Assembly (NCBI GenBank): GCA_900551135.1
Contig: URUX01000084.1
Span: forward strand, 1-10,121
DNA from: an uncultured Clostridium sp.
GTDB taxonomy: Bacteria > Bacillota > Clostridia > Lachnospirales > Lachnospiraceae
DNA: 10,121 bases
Direction of reading: 5' to 3'
Under the pieces are notes generated by a model. That model ran no database searches, was not told where the DNA came from, and saw only the letters and a program-made list of their open reading frames with translations. Made by a program: the position numbers and the translations under genes. Below are positions 1 to 7,522 of this stretch, in pieces (within the stretch, counting starts at the first letter, position 1; every line of letters starts with the position of its first letter).

Positions 1-1550
1 GCTGTAATTTCCGACGGTCCTGCTTTCCGTTTCTGCAAAAGCCAGAGGATTCGGGAAATCAGGGTTCTGGTCTTTCCTGTACCAGGCCCTGCAATAACCG
101 CTGCTGCCCTGTCTACAGTCTCAATTGCCTCCTGCTGGGCCGGATTCGGAAGTATTTTTTCTGTAACTTTCGCACATTCCGGCCGCTCGTTTGTCATTTT
201 TTCACTTTCCGGCAGAGTTTGTTCCATCCGACCATCTGGGAGATTCTGGCGAATTACTGCATCCTTTTTTTCCACTCCAAAAGATGAAAATAAATCCATC
301 TGTCCCTCAGTTTCTTCCAGTTCCTGTGCAGAAAACAGGCGAATCGTACCGTATTCTCCATCAAAACCTGGCGTCTTTTCCACCCTGCCTTCCCGCAGGC
401 GGCGAATTCCCTCTGCCAGACGTTTTCCCGATACCATTTCGATTTCAGAAACAGGCGTTTCCCGTAAAATCTGAAATTCCGGCCCCAGTGTCTGCAGCAT
501 GGCCTCATACTGCTGCTGTACCTTCACACTGGCCGGCGATCTTCCCGTACAGGAGGCAATTACTTCCGGCAGGGGAACCAGACTTTCAAATGGCTTTGCA
601 CCTGGTTTTACAAACCCTTCTTCCCGATCCGAAAGCTGTTCTGCCCGGTTTGCCACGCCAATGGTTATTTTCTTACCGCACACCGGACATTTTCCCCCAT
701 ATTTCATGGTCTGAGACGGCGGCAGACAGATGTGGCACTTTCGATGGCCATCCATGTGATATTTTCCCTCTTCCGGAAAAAATTCAATGGTTCCTTCCAG
801 CCCTTCTCCTGTCTGAATGGCCTGGTAAAGTCCGTCATAACTCATAGGAATCTGAAGGAGGTTGGCCTCCCGGCCTAATTTTGCCGGCGAATGAGCATCA
901 GAATTCGATACCAGCTGATAAGAATCCAGCATGGATAGACGCCAGTTCATTGGCGGATCTGAAGACAGCCCTGTTTCCATGGCATGGATATAAGGCGTTA
1001 AATCCTCAAAACACTCTTCTACGGTGTCAAATCCGGAAAATGCTCCAAACAGGGAAAAATGAGGCGTCCAGATATGAGCCGGAATGTAGATGGAGCGGGG
1101 AGACAGTTCCAGCAGGATTTCCAGAAGGTCGTGACAGTCCAGTCCTAAAATCGGTCTTCCATCGGAATGAATGTTGCCAATAGACTCCAATTTTACAGAT
1201 ACTTTTTCTGCATCTTCCAGACTGGGCAGCAAAATCAGGCTGTGCACCTTACGGACACGGCCATTTTTCTTATAGATAGAACTGATTTCACCGCTGACTG
1301 CAAAATGGACGTCTTTCGCTCCTGCTGTCCGGTTTTCTTGACAATACTCTTTTTTCAGCCGGTAAAGCCCGCCCTCCTCTGGCTCCAGTTTCTCCTTTAA
1401 CTCTTCACGCCAGGCAGGATGCGTAAAATCACCAGTCCCTATTATCTGGATTCCCTTTTTTCTTGCCCAGAGATCCAGATATTCGGGAGTACAGTCTTTG
1501 CTGGTAGCTCTGGAATATCTGGAATGAATATGTAAATCTGCTATATACAT
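1..1550 (-). CDS. Endonuclease Q-like PHP nuclease fused to UvrD/PcrA-type helicase (3' end beyond window)
   Basis: The first 516 residues are visible; the C-terminus lies beyond base 1. Residues 1-~400 match the endonuclease Q family: PHP metal motif HIH (7-9), GTGDFTHP (38-45), PAHIWTPHFS starting near 157, and NSDAHSP (216-222). A four-cysteine zinc site follows (C272, C275, C288, C291; CHIC...CPVCG). EndoQ enzymes nick DNA 5' of deaminated bases such as uracil and hypoxanthine. After a short polar linker the same open frame enters a superfamily 1 helicase: NPAQQEAI (469-476, Q motif) and Walker A AGPGTGKT (487-494). I traced the frame through the junction without a stop, so this is a true fusion and not two genes, although M452 could be an internal start. 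The ATG overlaps the yaaA stop by 10 bp, implying translational coupling; its own ribosome site is weak. Substrate specificity is inferred from the family. Confidence 0.9.
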   Translation of the reverse strand, partial: MYIADLHIHSRYSRATSKDCTPEYLDLWARKKGIQIIGTGDFTHPAWREELKEKLEPEEGGLYRLKKEYCQENRTAGAKDVHFAVSGEISSIYKKNGRVRKVHSLILLPSLEDAEKVSVKLESIGNIHSDGRPILGLDCHDLLEILLELSPRSIYIPAHIWTPHFSLFGAFSGFDTVEECFEDLTPYIHAMETGLSSDPPMNWRLSMLDSYQLVSNSDAHSPAKLGREANLLQIPMSYDGLYQAIQTGEGLEGTIEFFPEEGKYHMDGHRKCHICLPPSQTMKYGGKCPVCGKKITIGVANRAEQLSDREEGFVKPGAKPFESLVPLPEVIASCTGRSPASVKVQQQYEAMLQTLGPEFQILRETPVSEIEMVSGKRLAEGIRRLREGRVEKTPGFDGEYGTIRLFSAQELEETEGQMDLFSSFGVEKKDAVIRQNLPDGRMEQTLPESEKMTNERPECAKVTEKILPNPAQQEAIETVDRAAAVIAGPGTGKTRTLISRILWLLQKRKAGPSEIT

Positions 1551-2332
1551 GTCGATCCATCTTCTTTCGTAAAGGTATAAATTCCGGCTGCTTCCTCAGA
1601 ATCCGCTTTGGAATAGGAAAATCCCAGTCCGTGAAATTCTCTGATGCCTTCTGGCTGTTCGATCTGATTTGCTGCCAGAAACCGAACCATTTCTCCTCTT
1701 GCCATCTTCGCCAGAGTCGCCTTCTGCCGGATTTTTCCTCCCTTTTTCTCGCCAAACACACAGGTGATCATCCTTACCGGCTCTTCCAGATAATCCTCCA
1801 TACATTTTGAGTATTCTTTTGAAGCCAGATTCAGTATCACTGGCTCGTCAGCCTCCTCTGAAATCAGAGAATTATATAAATCCCTGCCCCAAAACTCATA
1901 CAAATCCCTGTGTCCCTTTGCTGCAAGTCTGGACTGCATCTCTAACCGGTAAGGCAGTACCCCGTCAAAGGGTTTTAAAATCCCATAAAATCCAGATAAG
2001 ATCCTTAAATTTTTCCGGACATAATCCCAGGCTGTGTTTTCAAAAGTCATTGGAGACATATACTGATATTGAATCCCCTCGTAAGCCATCAGCGCTGGTG
2101 TTAACGTTTCTAAAGCGTCCGGATCTCCAAGCTTCATCTGGCTGAACCGCTGGTAGTTGAGGCTGGCCAGTTTATCGCTGCACTGCCAGACTTCCCTGGC
2201 TTCTTCATAGCTAAGGGACTGGATCGCCTCCAGAAGAATCTGACTTTTTTCTATCAGTCCGGGCAGCTGTTCCGCCGGAAAAAAGTCTGTATTTTCTTTC
2301 ATTTTTTTAGCAGGTGAAATAATTATCTTCAT
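1541..2332 (-). CDS. yaaA: Peroxide stress protein YaaA (DUF328)
   Basis: This 263-residue protein begins with the family signature MKIIISPAKKM. It also carries ILSGFYGILKPFDGVLPYRL (111-130), LNLASKEYSK, and a late K-x-ARG-x-MxRF stretch (KMARGEMVRF), all typical of YaaA/DUF328. Length is close to the family norm of about 250. In E. coli, YaaA is induced by OxyR and lowers intracellular free iron during hydrogen peroxide stress, limiting Fenton damage to DNA; it also binds DNA. It is predicted to be cytosolic, with no signal or membrane segment. It lies 7 bp after the peroxiredoxin gene, and its ribosome site (AGGCGG, 2336-2341) overlaps that gene's stop codon. Its own last codons overlap the start of the EndoQ–helicase gene. 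The neighbours on both sides fit an oxidative-damage role. Confidence 0.93.
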   Translation of the reverse strand: MKIIISPAKKMKENTDFFPAEQLPGLIEKSQILLEAIQSLSYEEAREVWQCSDKLASLNYQRFSQMKLGDPDALETLTPALMAYEGIQYQYMSPMTFENTAWDYVRKNLRILSGFYGILKPFDGVLPYRLEMQSRLAAKGHRDLYEFWGRDLYNSLISEEADEPVILNLASKEYSKCMEDYLEEPVRMITCVFGEKKGGKIRQKATLAKMARGEMVRFLAANQIEQPEGIREFHGLGFSYSKADSEEAAGIYTFTKEDGSTCI

Positions 2333-2339
2333 ATGCCGC

Positions 2340-2792
2340 CTACAAAAGTTCCAGCATCTGTGCCGGATTCTCCTTTGCTTTTACCTTTCCAAAAGCTTTA
2401 ACAATCATGCCTTCCTCATCAATCAGATACGTGGTCCGCACAACTCCCATCGTCTTTTTTCCATACATATTTTTCTCTTTCCAGACGTCATAGGCCTGAA
2501 TCACTGTAAGTTCCGGATCAGACAGCAGCGTAAAAGGCAGACTGTACTTTTCCTGGAATTTTTTGTGGGAAGCGATGGTGTCCTTGCTGACTCCCAGCAC
2601 AACCGCACCTTTTTCCTGAAACTGGGGATAATATTCTCCAAATCCGCAGGCCTGTGCCGTACACCCTGGAGTATTGTCTTTTGGATAAAAATATAAAATC
2701 ACCTTTTTTCCTCTGAACTCTGACAGACTTACCAGATTCCCGTCCTGATCTGAAAGGGTAAATTCCGGTGCCTTCATTCCTGTTTCTAACAT
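2340..2792 (-). CDS. bcp: Thiol peroxidase, Bcp/PrxQ-type peroxiredoxin
   Basis: This 150-residue cytosolic peroxiredoxin reduces hydrogen peroxide and organic hydroperoxides using thioredoxin-type reductants. The peroxidatic cysteine is C44 in PKDNTPGCTAQAC, and a likely resolving cysteine is C49. That C-x4-C spacing on one helix is typical of the Bcp/PrxQ atypical 2-Cys class. The thioredoxin-fold pattern is clear: GMKAPEFTLSDQDG near the start, KKVILYFYPKD before the active site, and VVRTTYLIDEEG with the conserved arginine near the end. Length equals the family norm. The ATG is set by a near-consensus ribosome site 8 bp upstream. It lies 20 bp after the LCP gene and 7 bp before yaaA, so it is probably co-transcribed with both. 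Confidence 0.95.
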   Translation of the reverse strand: MLETGMKAPEFTLSDQDGNLVSLSEFRGKKVILYFYPKDNTPGCTAQACGFGEYYPQFQEKGAVVLGVSKDTIASHKKFQEKYSLPFTLLSDPELTVIQAYDVWKEKNMYGKKTMGVVRTTYLIDEEGMIVKAFGKVKAKENPAQMLELL

Positions 2793-2800
2793 AGATAGTT

Positions 2801-2808
2801 CCTCCTTT
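2801..2808 (-). promoter_or_regulatory. Strong ribosome binding site of bcp
   Basis: Minus-strand AAAGGAGG lies 8 bp before the ATG at 2792. It is the best Shine-Dalgarno match in the operon and sits inside the 20-bp gap after the LCP gene. This suggests the peroxiredoxin is translated efficiently and independently of upstream translation. Confidence 0.8.
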
Positions 2809-2812
2809 ATGG

Positions 2813-4108
2813 TTAGTATTTATCAGCAGGTTTCTGAAACAGTTCTTCTGCAGTCGGGTCAAACCCTTCCGTAACTGGAACTGCAGACCGGCTTGGAGAT
2901 ACACTGGCCTCCATCTTTTTGGCGGAATTTCCCTCCTGCCTTCGTTTCTGTTCCACTGCCTGACTGATTTCTTTTACTTGTTTTGAAACTTCATATTCTT
3001 CTGTGTTGTATAAAAAACCATGAAGCTGGATTACATTACGTTCTAAATCCATCGGAAATACATAATCAATCTTTACTCCATTTTCATCGATCCGCCTGGT
3101 TTCCAATTCAAACGGGAACCCATCTGCTGCCTCTAAATGGTATTTTTTCAAATTTGCAGCAATGGGAATCAGATCGTCTATCCCCAGACTGGTTACAATC
3201 TGGGGCAATACTCCGTTTAACAGGCTGACCAGGGTTGAAATATCTGCCTTTTTTGCCTTTTCCAATACTTTCTGCAGTACCTCTCTCTGTCTCTTTGTTC
3301 TCTGAAAATCTGTATCCATCTTACGAAGTCTGGCATAAGCCACTGACTGAACTCCGTCTAAATGGTTCGGCCCGGGAGTTTTCAATTGATAAGAGCCTAC
3401 TCCGCTGCCTTCCACTGTGCTGGTAATGTAAGAATTGATATATTCAAATTCTGCCTGACTGATGTCAGCCTCAATCCCTCCCAGCAAATTGACAGTATCT
3501 GCAGCAGCCTTCCAGTTGACAGCAGCATAATCATCAATCTCAATATCCAGATTTTCATTTAAGGCTTCTGCTGCCTGCCGGATTCCTCCTCTGGCATAGG
3601 CTTCATTGATCTTCTTGTAGGGATTCTTCTCCCCTATCTTCATACAGGTATCCCGGTAAACAGATACCATCCGGATTCCTCCGGTTTTCTGATTTACATT
3701 GCAGAGCATAATTACATCTGCATTCGTGCCTTTTTCCAGACTTCCATCCATGGAGTCAACTCCGAATACTGCAATGGTCCAGTTTTCTTTCATAATCTCC
3801 CTGGTCTGACTGGCAATATAGGGATTGGAGACATCTCTCATCCGGACTCCCGAATCCTCCTGCTTCTTTCCTGCCATGGTATAGGCCCAAATAAAACTGC
3901 TGGTAGAGATGACTGCCAGGACAATCAGAATGACAAGAAAGAGGTACCTGACTCTCTGGATTTTTCTTCCTTTAGCTGGTTTCCTCCTTCTTTTATACCT
4001 GGAATCGTATCCTCCCTCCTGGTGTATGACTACCTGCTTTTTTCTGGCGTGTTCTGTCCCAATCGGTTTTCTCTTTGAGGTACGATACGGTTCCTGCCTC
4101 ATATTCAT
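2813..4108 (-). CDS. LytR-CpsA-Psr (LCP) family glycopolymer–peptidoglycan ligase
   Basis: This 431-residue type II membrane protein has a basic cytosolic tail (residues 1-53), one transmembrane segment (about 54-76) and an extracytoplasmic LCP domain (about 110-280). Family marks are WTIAVFGVDSMDG (110-122), the aspartate in TNADVIMLCNVN, MVSVYRDT (147-154) with its conserved arginine, INEAYARGG, and YARLRKMDTDFQRTKRQRE (258-276). LCP enzymes move undecaprenyl-linked anionic polymers such as teichoic acids or capsule onto peptidoglycan. The roughly 150 residues after the core end in a polar Ser/Pro/Glu-rich tail of unknown role. Start ATG 4108 has AGGAAAAGAG (4111-4120) at good spacing; Met3 fits less well. 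It lies 18 bp after the carboxypeptidase gene. The polymer substrate cannot be told from the sequence. Confidence 0.92.
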   Translation of the reverse strand: MNMRQEPYRTSKRKPIGTEHARKKQVVIHQEGGYDSRYKRRRKPAKGRKIQRVRYLFLVILIVLAVISTSSFIWAYTMAGKKQEDSGVRMRDVSNPYIASQTREIMKENWTIAVFGVDSMDGSLEKGTNADVIMLCNVNQKTGGIRMVSVYRDTCMKIGEKNPYKKINEAYARGGIRQAAEALNENLDIEIDDYAAVNWKAAADTVNLLGGIEADISQAEFEYINSYITSTVEGSGVGSYQLKTPGPNHLDGVQSVAYARLRKMDTDFQRTKRQREVLQKVLEKAKKADISTLVSLLNGVLPQIVTSLGIDDLIPIAANLKKYHLEAADGFPFELETRRIDENGVKIDYVFPMDLERNVIQLHGFLYNTEEYEVSKQVKEISQAVEQKRRQEGNSAKKMEASVSPSRSAVPVTEGFDPTAEELFQKPADKY

Positions 4109-4126
4109 CTCTCTTTTCCTGAACTT

Positions 4127-5557
4127 TTACTTCCTTTTTTCCTGTCTCTCCTTTAGTAATTTATCAAATTCTTCCATCGATACCCCGGATTCGGAAAGCC
4201 TGCGCCTTCTTGCCCGCATCCGTTCTTCTCTTGCCCGTCTCTCTTTTCTGACCTGAAGAATGCGAAGCCAGATAAGAAGTCCTGCAACAGCTGCCCCCGC
4301 TGCAATACTGCCGCAAATCAGCAGCCATTTCGGCGAAAGGCCTGGTTCTGCCTGTCCGGAAGTCTCGGTCTCTTCCGGCTCCTGTGTCTCTGCTGGATCT
4401 TCCGGCAAAATCACCTGCTCGGTCTTTAGATAGGCACTTCCCACCGGACGTCCCTCGTAGGTATAATCCAGACGGGCTACGGCTCCTTCCGGTGCCGTTT
4501 CGGACAGGTCTGTGGAAACCGTTCGGACTGCATCGCCAAACGCTGCCCCAGCGGGAACCGTAATGGCACCTTCCGGATCAACTGCAAGTTTCAGATTTTC
4601 TCCAATAATTCCTCCAGCCTCTTTTACCGCTTCGGCCAGTCCGTTTAAATCTGTCTCTTCTGCTGCCGGGCTATAGTTGACAAATCCGTCAAAACCATAA
4701 TCCAGCAACTGTCTGGTATCCGTATACGTGGTGTAGTGATCCGGTTTGCTTCCTTTTAAAATTACGACAATTAATGTCCGGCCATCCCGTTCAGCTACCG
4801 TCGCCAGCGTATTGCCCGCCAGAGTCGTATAGCCGGTTTTTCCTCCCTTTACATCCGGATCGTAGTATCGGCTCCAGTCCTCCAGCATCATTTTATGTTC
4901 CTGGCGGACGGTAAGGCCTTCCGGATCATTGGCTGTTGGCGGAAGCTTGTAAGACAGTCTGGATTCTATCCTGCGAAATTCTTCCATTTTCCAGGCCGCC
5001 TGGACAATCAGCGCAAAATCCCTTGCCGTGGTATAATGCTCCGGATCGTTTAATCCGCTTGGATTTTTAAAACTGGTATTCTGGCAGCCCAGTTCTTTCG
5101 CCCGTGCTGTCATCAGTTCTCCAAATGCTTCTCTGGTTCCCGATACGTGTTCCGCCAGGGCATTTGCCGCCTCATTTGCGGATTTTAACATCATGGCGTA
5201 GAGAGCATCCTCCACAGTCATCTGCTCTCCTTCATCAATTCCCGCATTCGTACTGCCGGATTCTACATTGTATACAGCATCTCTGGAAAATGTAACTGTT
5301 TCATCCAGGGAACAGTTTTCCAGCACCAGAAGAGCCGTCATAATCTTTGTAATACTGGCCGGATAATATTGCTCCTTGCTGTTTTTTCCATATATTACAG
5401 TTCCTGACTGGGCATCCATCACAATTCCGGCTTCCGATTCTAATACCACACCCGAATCATCTGTCCAGACAGGGGCTGCAAAGGCACAGTTTCCTCCAAT
5501 CAGGGAAATTGCGAAAGATAACATTATTATTTTGCTGACAAGCTTTTTTATCGTCAT
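4127..5557 (-). CDS. Serine-type D-Ala-D-Ala carboxypeptidase (PBP5/DacF family) with C-terminal membrane anchor
   Basis: The enzyme removes the terminal D-Ala from peptidoglycan pentapeptides, leaving tetrapeptides. From ATG 5557 it has 476 residues. A signal peptide (MTIKKLVSK plus a hydrophobic core, cleavage near AFA-AP) is followed by a penicillin-binding fold with all three active-site motifs: SITK (68-71), SAN (126-128) and KTG (240-242). A PBP5-like C-terminal beta domain follows, then an acidic linker, a transmembrane segment (about 411-433) and an Arg/Lys/Glu-rich cytosolic tail. Classical PBP5 ends in an amphipathic helix; this one has a true bitopic anchor. I chose the ATG because AAGGAAAG (5566-5573) lies 8 bp upstream and the protein then starts as a normal signal peptide. 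An in-frame TTG at 5578 would add seven residues. It follows the L,D-transpeptidase by about 25 bp. Confidence 0.94.
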   Translation of the reverse strand: MTIKKLVSKIIMLSFAISLIGGNCAFAAPVWTDDSGVVLESEAGIVMDAQSGTVIYGKNSKEQYYPASITKIMTALLVLENCSLDETVTFSRDAVYNVESGSTNAGIDEGEQMTVEDALYAMMLKSANEAANALAEHVSGTREAFGELMTARAKELGCQNTSFKNPSGLNDPEHYTTARDFALIVQAAWKMEEFRRIESRLSYKLPPTANDPEGLTVRQEHKMMLEDWSRYYDPDVKGGKTGYTTLAGNTLATVAERDGRTLIVVILKGSKPDHYTTYTDTRQLLDYGFDGFVNYSPAAEETDLNGLAEAVKEAGGIIGENLKLAVDPEGAITVPAGAAFGDAVRTVSTDLSETAPEGAVARLDYTYEGRPVGSAYLKTEQVILPEDPAETQEPEETETSGQAEPGLSPKWLLICGSIAAGAAVAGLLIWLRILQVRKERRAREERMRARRRRLSESGVSMEEFDKLLKERQEKRK

Positions 5558-5582
5558 GATCCTGTCTTTCCTTTTCAAACTA

Positions 5583-7415
5583 TTATACTGTTCCAGGACC
5601 GTTTTCCGGCTGGATTGTCGGAACAGCCGGGGCTGTTACTCCTGGCCCAATTTCGCTGGTTTCCTGTTTTTCTCCCGTTTCCCTGCTTTCTTCCTCCGGC
5701 GTAATTATAACACCGTCTGTTCCCTGCTGAGGGGTGGAAGGAACCGCTGGAAGAGTTTCGGATGTTCCTCCTTCTGCCGGCTGTACCGGTGTAATAACCG
5801 TTCCGGATTCTCCAGTTCCAGTTGGCGGAACAGGCTGTGCCGGTGCTTGCGGCTGAGGCTGTGCCGGTGCTTGCGGCTGAGGCTGCACTGGCGCCGGATC
5901 CGGCTTTGACGGCCTGGCAGATGTCCCTCCGCCTGTCGCTTTCCCGCTTTCGGTTCCTTCCAGATTATAACAAATCACCGGAACATTGGTATACACCAGG
6001 CTGTAAAGTTCCCTTGCCTTAGCATAAGGCATATTAATACAGCCATGGGAACCATTGGTCTTATAGATGGAACCTCCAAAGCTGGAGCGCCAGGTGGCGT
6101 CATGGAAGCCGATTCCACCGTTAAAGGGCATCCAGAAATCTACTGGACTGGCATAACCTTCACCTTTTAATACGGCATCCTTCTGTTTATACGTTAAACC
6201 AAAAATCCCGGGAGGCGTTGTGTGGTTTTTTCTCACATTCCCTGAGACAAAATCCGATTCCAGCACCTTTTTTCCACCCTGATAAAAAAACATATGCTGA
6301 GCCGTCAAATTGACCTCTGCATAAGTAGTCCCATAATCATTTCCGCTGTGGGATGCTGCTTTCTGGAAATATACCGGTTCTCTGGACTGGCTGTTTCCTT
6401 CTTCTAAAATCTGCATAAGCCGGGCCGTCTCTTCTTTTTGATTGATCCGCCATCCATAGCTTCCGCTTACTGAAATCACAGGACCATAGCTGGTCTGAAA
6501 ATACCTGGTCGTATAAGCGGTATCATATTTAGAAGCCAAACCGGACACATACCCGGCTGCCATCTCACTGTCTAAAATAAGAGAACCATCCTCCCCTTCT
6601 CTAATCCACTGGTGGGTGATCGTGCCGTCTAAAATTTCCTGCTTATCTCCAAACTGGTACGTGACCTCCGTCTGTACCAGCCGGTTTAACTGACTGCACC
6701 GCTTCTCAAGCTGCGGATCATCTGACAAAACCCGGGGAGAGAGGTAACATCCTGACTGTTCCAAATCAATCTCTGTCTCCATAGCAAGAACTGCATCAGA
6801 AACCGCCTGTCTTACCCTGCTTCTGTCCAGTTTTCTTCCCTGGTTCTCCGGGATTATTTCATATCCCACACCTGGAATATAATCGGAAATCCTGGCATCT
6901 TCCGGTTCTTCCACCTGATCTCCTGTCAGACAGGATAACCCGTCCAGAGCGTTATCGAAACGTATTTCATCAAAACAGGTTACCGTAGGGATGGTAAATT
7001 CTTCCGGGCGGATTATCCCCTTTCCCCATGCATAAGGATTCTGCTTCCGGATAATCTCTTTTAAATCATCTGTAAATTCTGCATGAAGACCAATTTCGCT
7101 GCCCCGAATCCGTTCTGTTCCATTGCGGCAAATCAGGGTCAGTTCATAATCTGAAAGCCCGCTGGCAACCTGAATGGCTGCTTCTTTTGGCGTACATCCC
7201 TCCACCAATACTCCATTAACGGTGGTGTTGGGAAAAAAATGTTCTCCATAATACTGGGCTTTTACTATGTAAAATGACGCAGTTCCAAATAACAGAGCTG
7301 CAGCGCCGCAGGCAGCTGCAATCCCTATCATCTCTTTTCGCCTTGCCGTCATCATTGTCTCTGGTTCTTTTTCAGTCTTTTCATCTGTTCCATTCTCAAA
7401 TTTCTCTTCTTTCAA
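5583..7415 (-). CDS. L,D-transpeptidase (YkuD) with PG_binding_4 region and Pro-rich C-terminal tail
   Basis: This 610-residue membrane-anchored wall enzyme has a charged cytosolic N-terminus, a transmembrane segment (about 29-51), a PG_binding_4-like region (about 60-320, with NGVLVEGCTPKEA near its start), and a YkuD catalytic domain (about 365-485). The catalytic motif is intact: H438 in GFHDATW and SHGC at 456-459 with nucleophile C459. YkuD enzymes cleave tetrapeptide stems and form 3-3 cross-links or attach proteins, and are largely resistant to most beta-lactams. The last ~120 residues are Pro/Gln/Thr/Glu-rich low complexity, including a duplicated APAQPQPQ unit. The start is TTG at 7415, chosen because TAAGGAGA lies 5 bp upstream; the next in-frame Met pair (21-22) has no comparable site. 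It is first in the inferred operon, next to a carboxypeptidase that makes its donor substrate. Confidence 0.94.
   Translation of the reverse strand: MKEEKFENGTDEKTEKEPETMMTARRKEMIGIAAACGAAALLFGTASFYIVKAQYYGEHFFPNTTVNGVLVEGCTPKEAAIQVASGLSDYELTLICRNGTERIRGSEIGLHAEFTDDLKEIIRKQNPYAWGKGIIRPEEFTIPTVTCFDEIRFDNALDGLSCLTGDQVEEPEDARISDYIPGVGYEIIPENQGRKLDRSRVRQAVSDAVLAMETEIDLEQSGCYLSPRVLSDDPQLEKRCSQLNRLVQTEVTYQFGDKQEILDGTITHQWIREGEDGSLILDSEMAAGYVSGLASKYDTAYTTRYFQTSYGPVISVSGSYGWRINQKEETARLMQILEEGNSQSREPVYFQKAASHSGNDYGTTYAEVNLTAQHMFFYQGGKKVLESDFVSGNVRKNHTTPPGIFGLTYKQKDAVLKGEGYASPVDFWMPFNGGIGFHDATWRSSFGGSIYKTNGSHGCINMPYAKARELYSLVYTNVPVICYNLEGTESGKATGGGTSARPSKPDPAPVQPQPQAPAQPQPQAPAQPVPPTGTGESGTVITPVQPAEGGTSETLPAVPSTPQQGTDGVIITPEEESRETGEKQETSEIGPGVTAPAVPTIQPENGPGTV
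5833..5885 (-). repeat. 24-bp tandem repeat in the Pro/Gln-rich tail of the L,D-transpeptidase
   Basis: Two identical 24-bp copies (5833-5856 and 5857-5880) are followed by the first 5 bases of a third (5881-5885). Each copy encodes eight residues of a Pro/Ala/Gln unit (APAQPQPQ permuted). Since 24 is a multiple of three, copy-number change would keep the reading frame and only alter tail length. Confidence 0.9.
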
Positions 7416-7420
7416 GTCAC

Positions 7421-7428
7421 TCTCCTTA
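7421..7428 (-). promoter_or_regulatory. Ribosome binding site that decides the TTG start of the L,D-transpeptidase
   Basis: Minus-strand TAAGGAGA ends 5 bp before TTG at 7413-7415. A GTG lies between, but it is followed at once by an in-frame stop (GTG ACT TGA). TTG is therefore the only sensible start for this site. Confidence 0.75.
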
Positions 7429-7456
7429 ATTGAACTGCAGGTTAATGGTTCTCTTC

Positions 7457-7486
7457 ATTCTATCATGTTTTCTTATGTGCTATCAA
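7457..7486 (-). promoter_or_regulatory. Predicted sigma-A promoter of the envelope/stress operon
   Basis: On the minus strand a -35 box TTGATA (7481-7486, one mismatch to TTGACA) and a -10 box TAGAAT (7457-7462, one mismatch to TATAAT) are separated by 18 bp. The -10 box lies about 40 bp upstream of the TTG start at 7415. This is the only sizeable gap upstream of the six-gene run, so it probably drives all of it. I see no operator, riboswitch or clear intrinsic terminator in 7416-7522, so read-through from the MATE gene is also possible. Confidence 0.6.
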
Positions 7487-7522
7487 TGATTTTCATATAA
7501 ACGTAAGAATTTTCCGCCACAG

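Noticed and set aside
1..197. A separate helicase gene starting at the internal ATG (Met452)
   Set aside because: The frame from the EndoQ part continues through this ATG without a stop and no strong ribosome site precedes it, so a single fused protein is the simpler reading.
191..847. A 218-codon open frame on the plus strand
   Set aside because: It lies antisense to the well-supported EndoQ-like coding region, has no plausible ribosome site, and its protein is Pro/Phe-rich with no recognisable domain.
5376..6022. Plus-strand open frames rich in Cys/Arg and in repeated Ala/Val/Pro
   Set aside because: These are the antisense readings of the L,D-transpeptidase Pro/Gln repeat tail and the start of the carboxypeptidase. 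The repeats explain their composition.
7416..7522. A possible terminator or riboswitch between the MATE gene and the L,D-transpeptidase gene
   Set aside because: Apart from the CTGCAG palindrome I see no stable GC-rich hairpin followed by a T-run, and no conserved riboswitch core. Only the promoter and ribosome site are supported.
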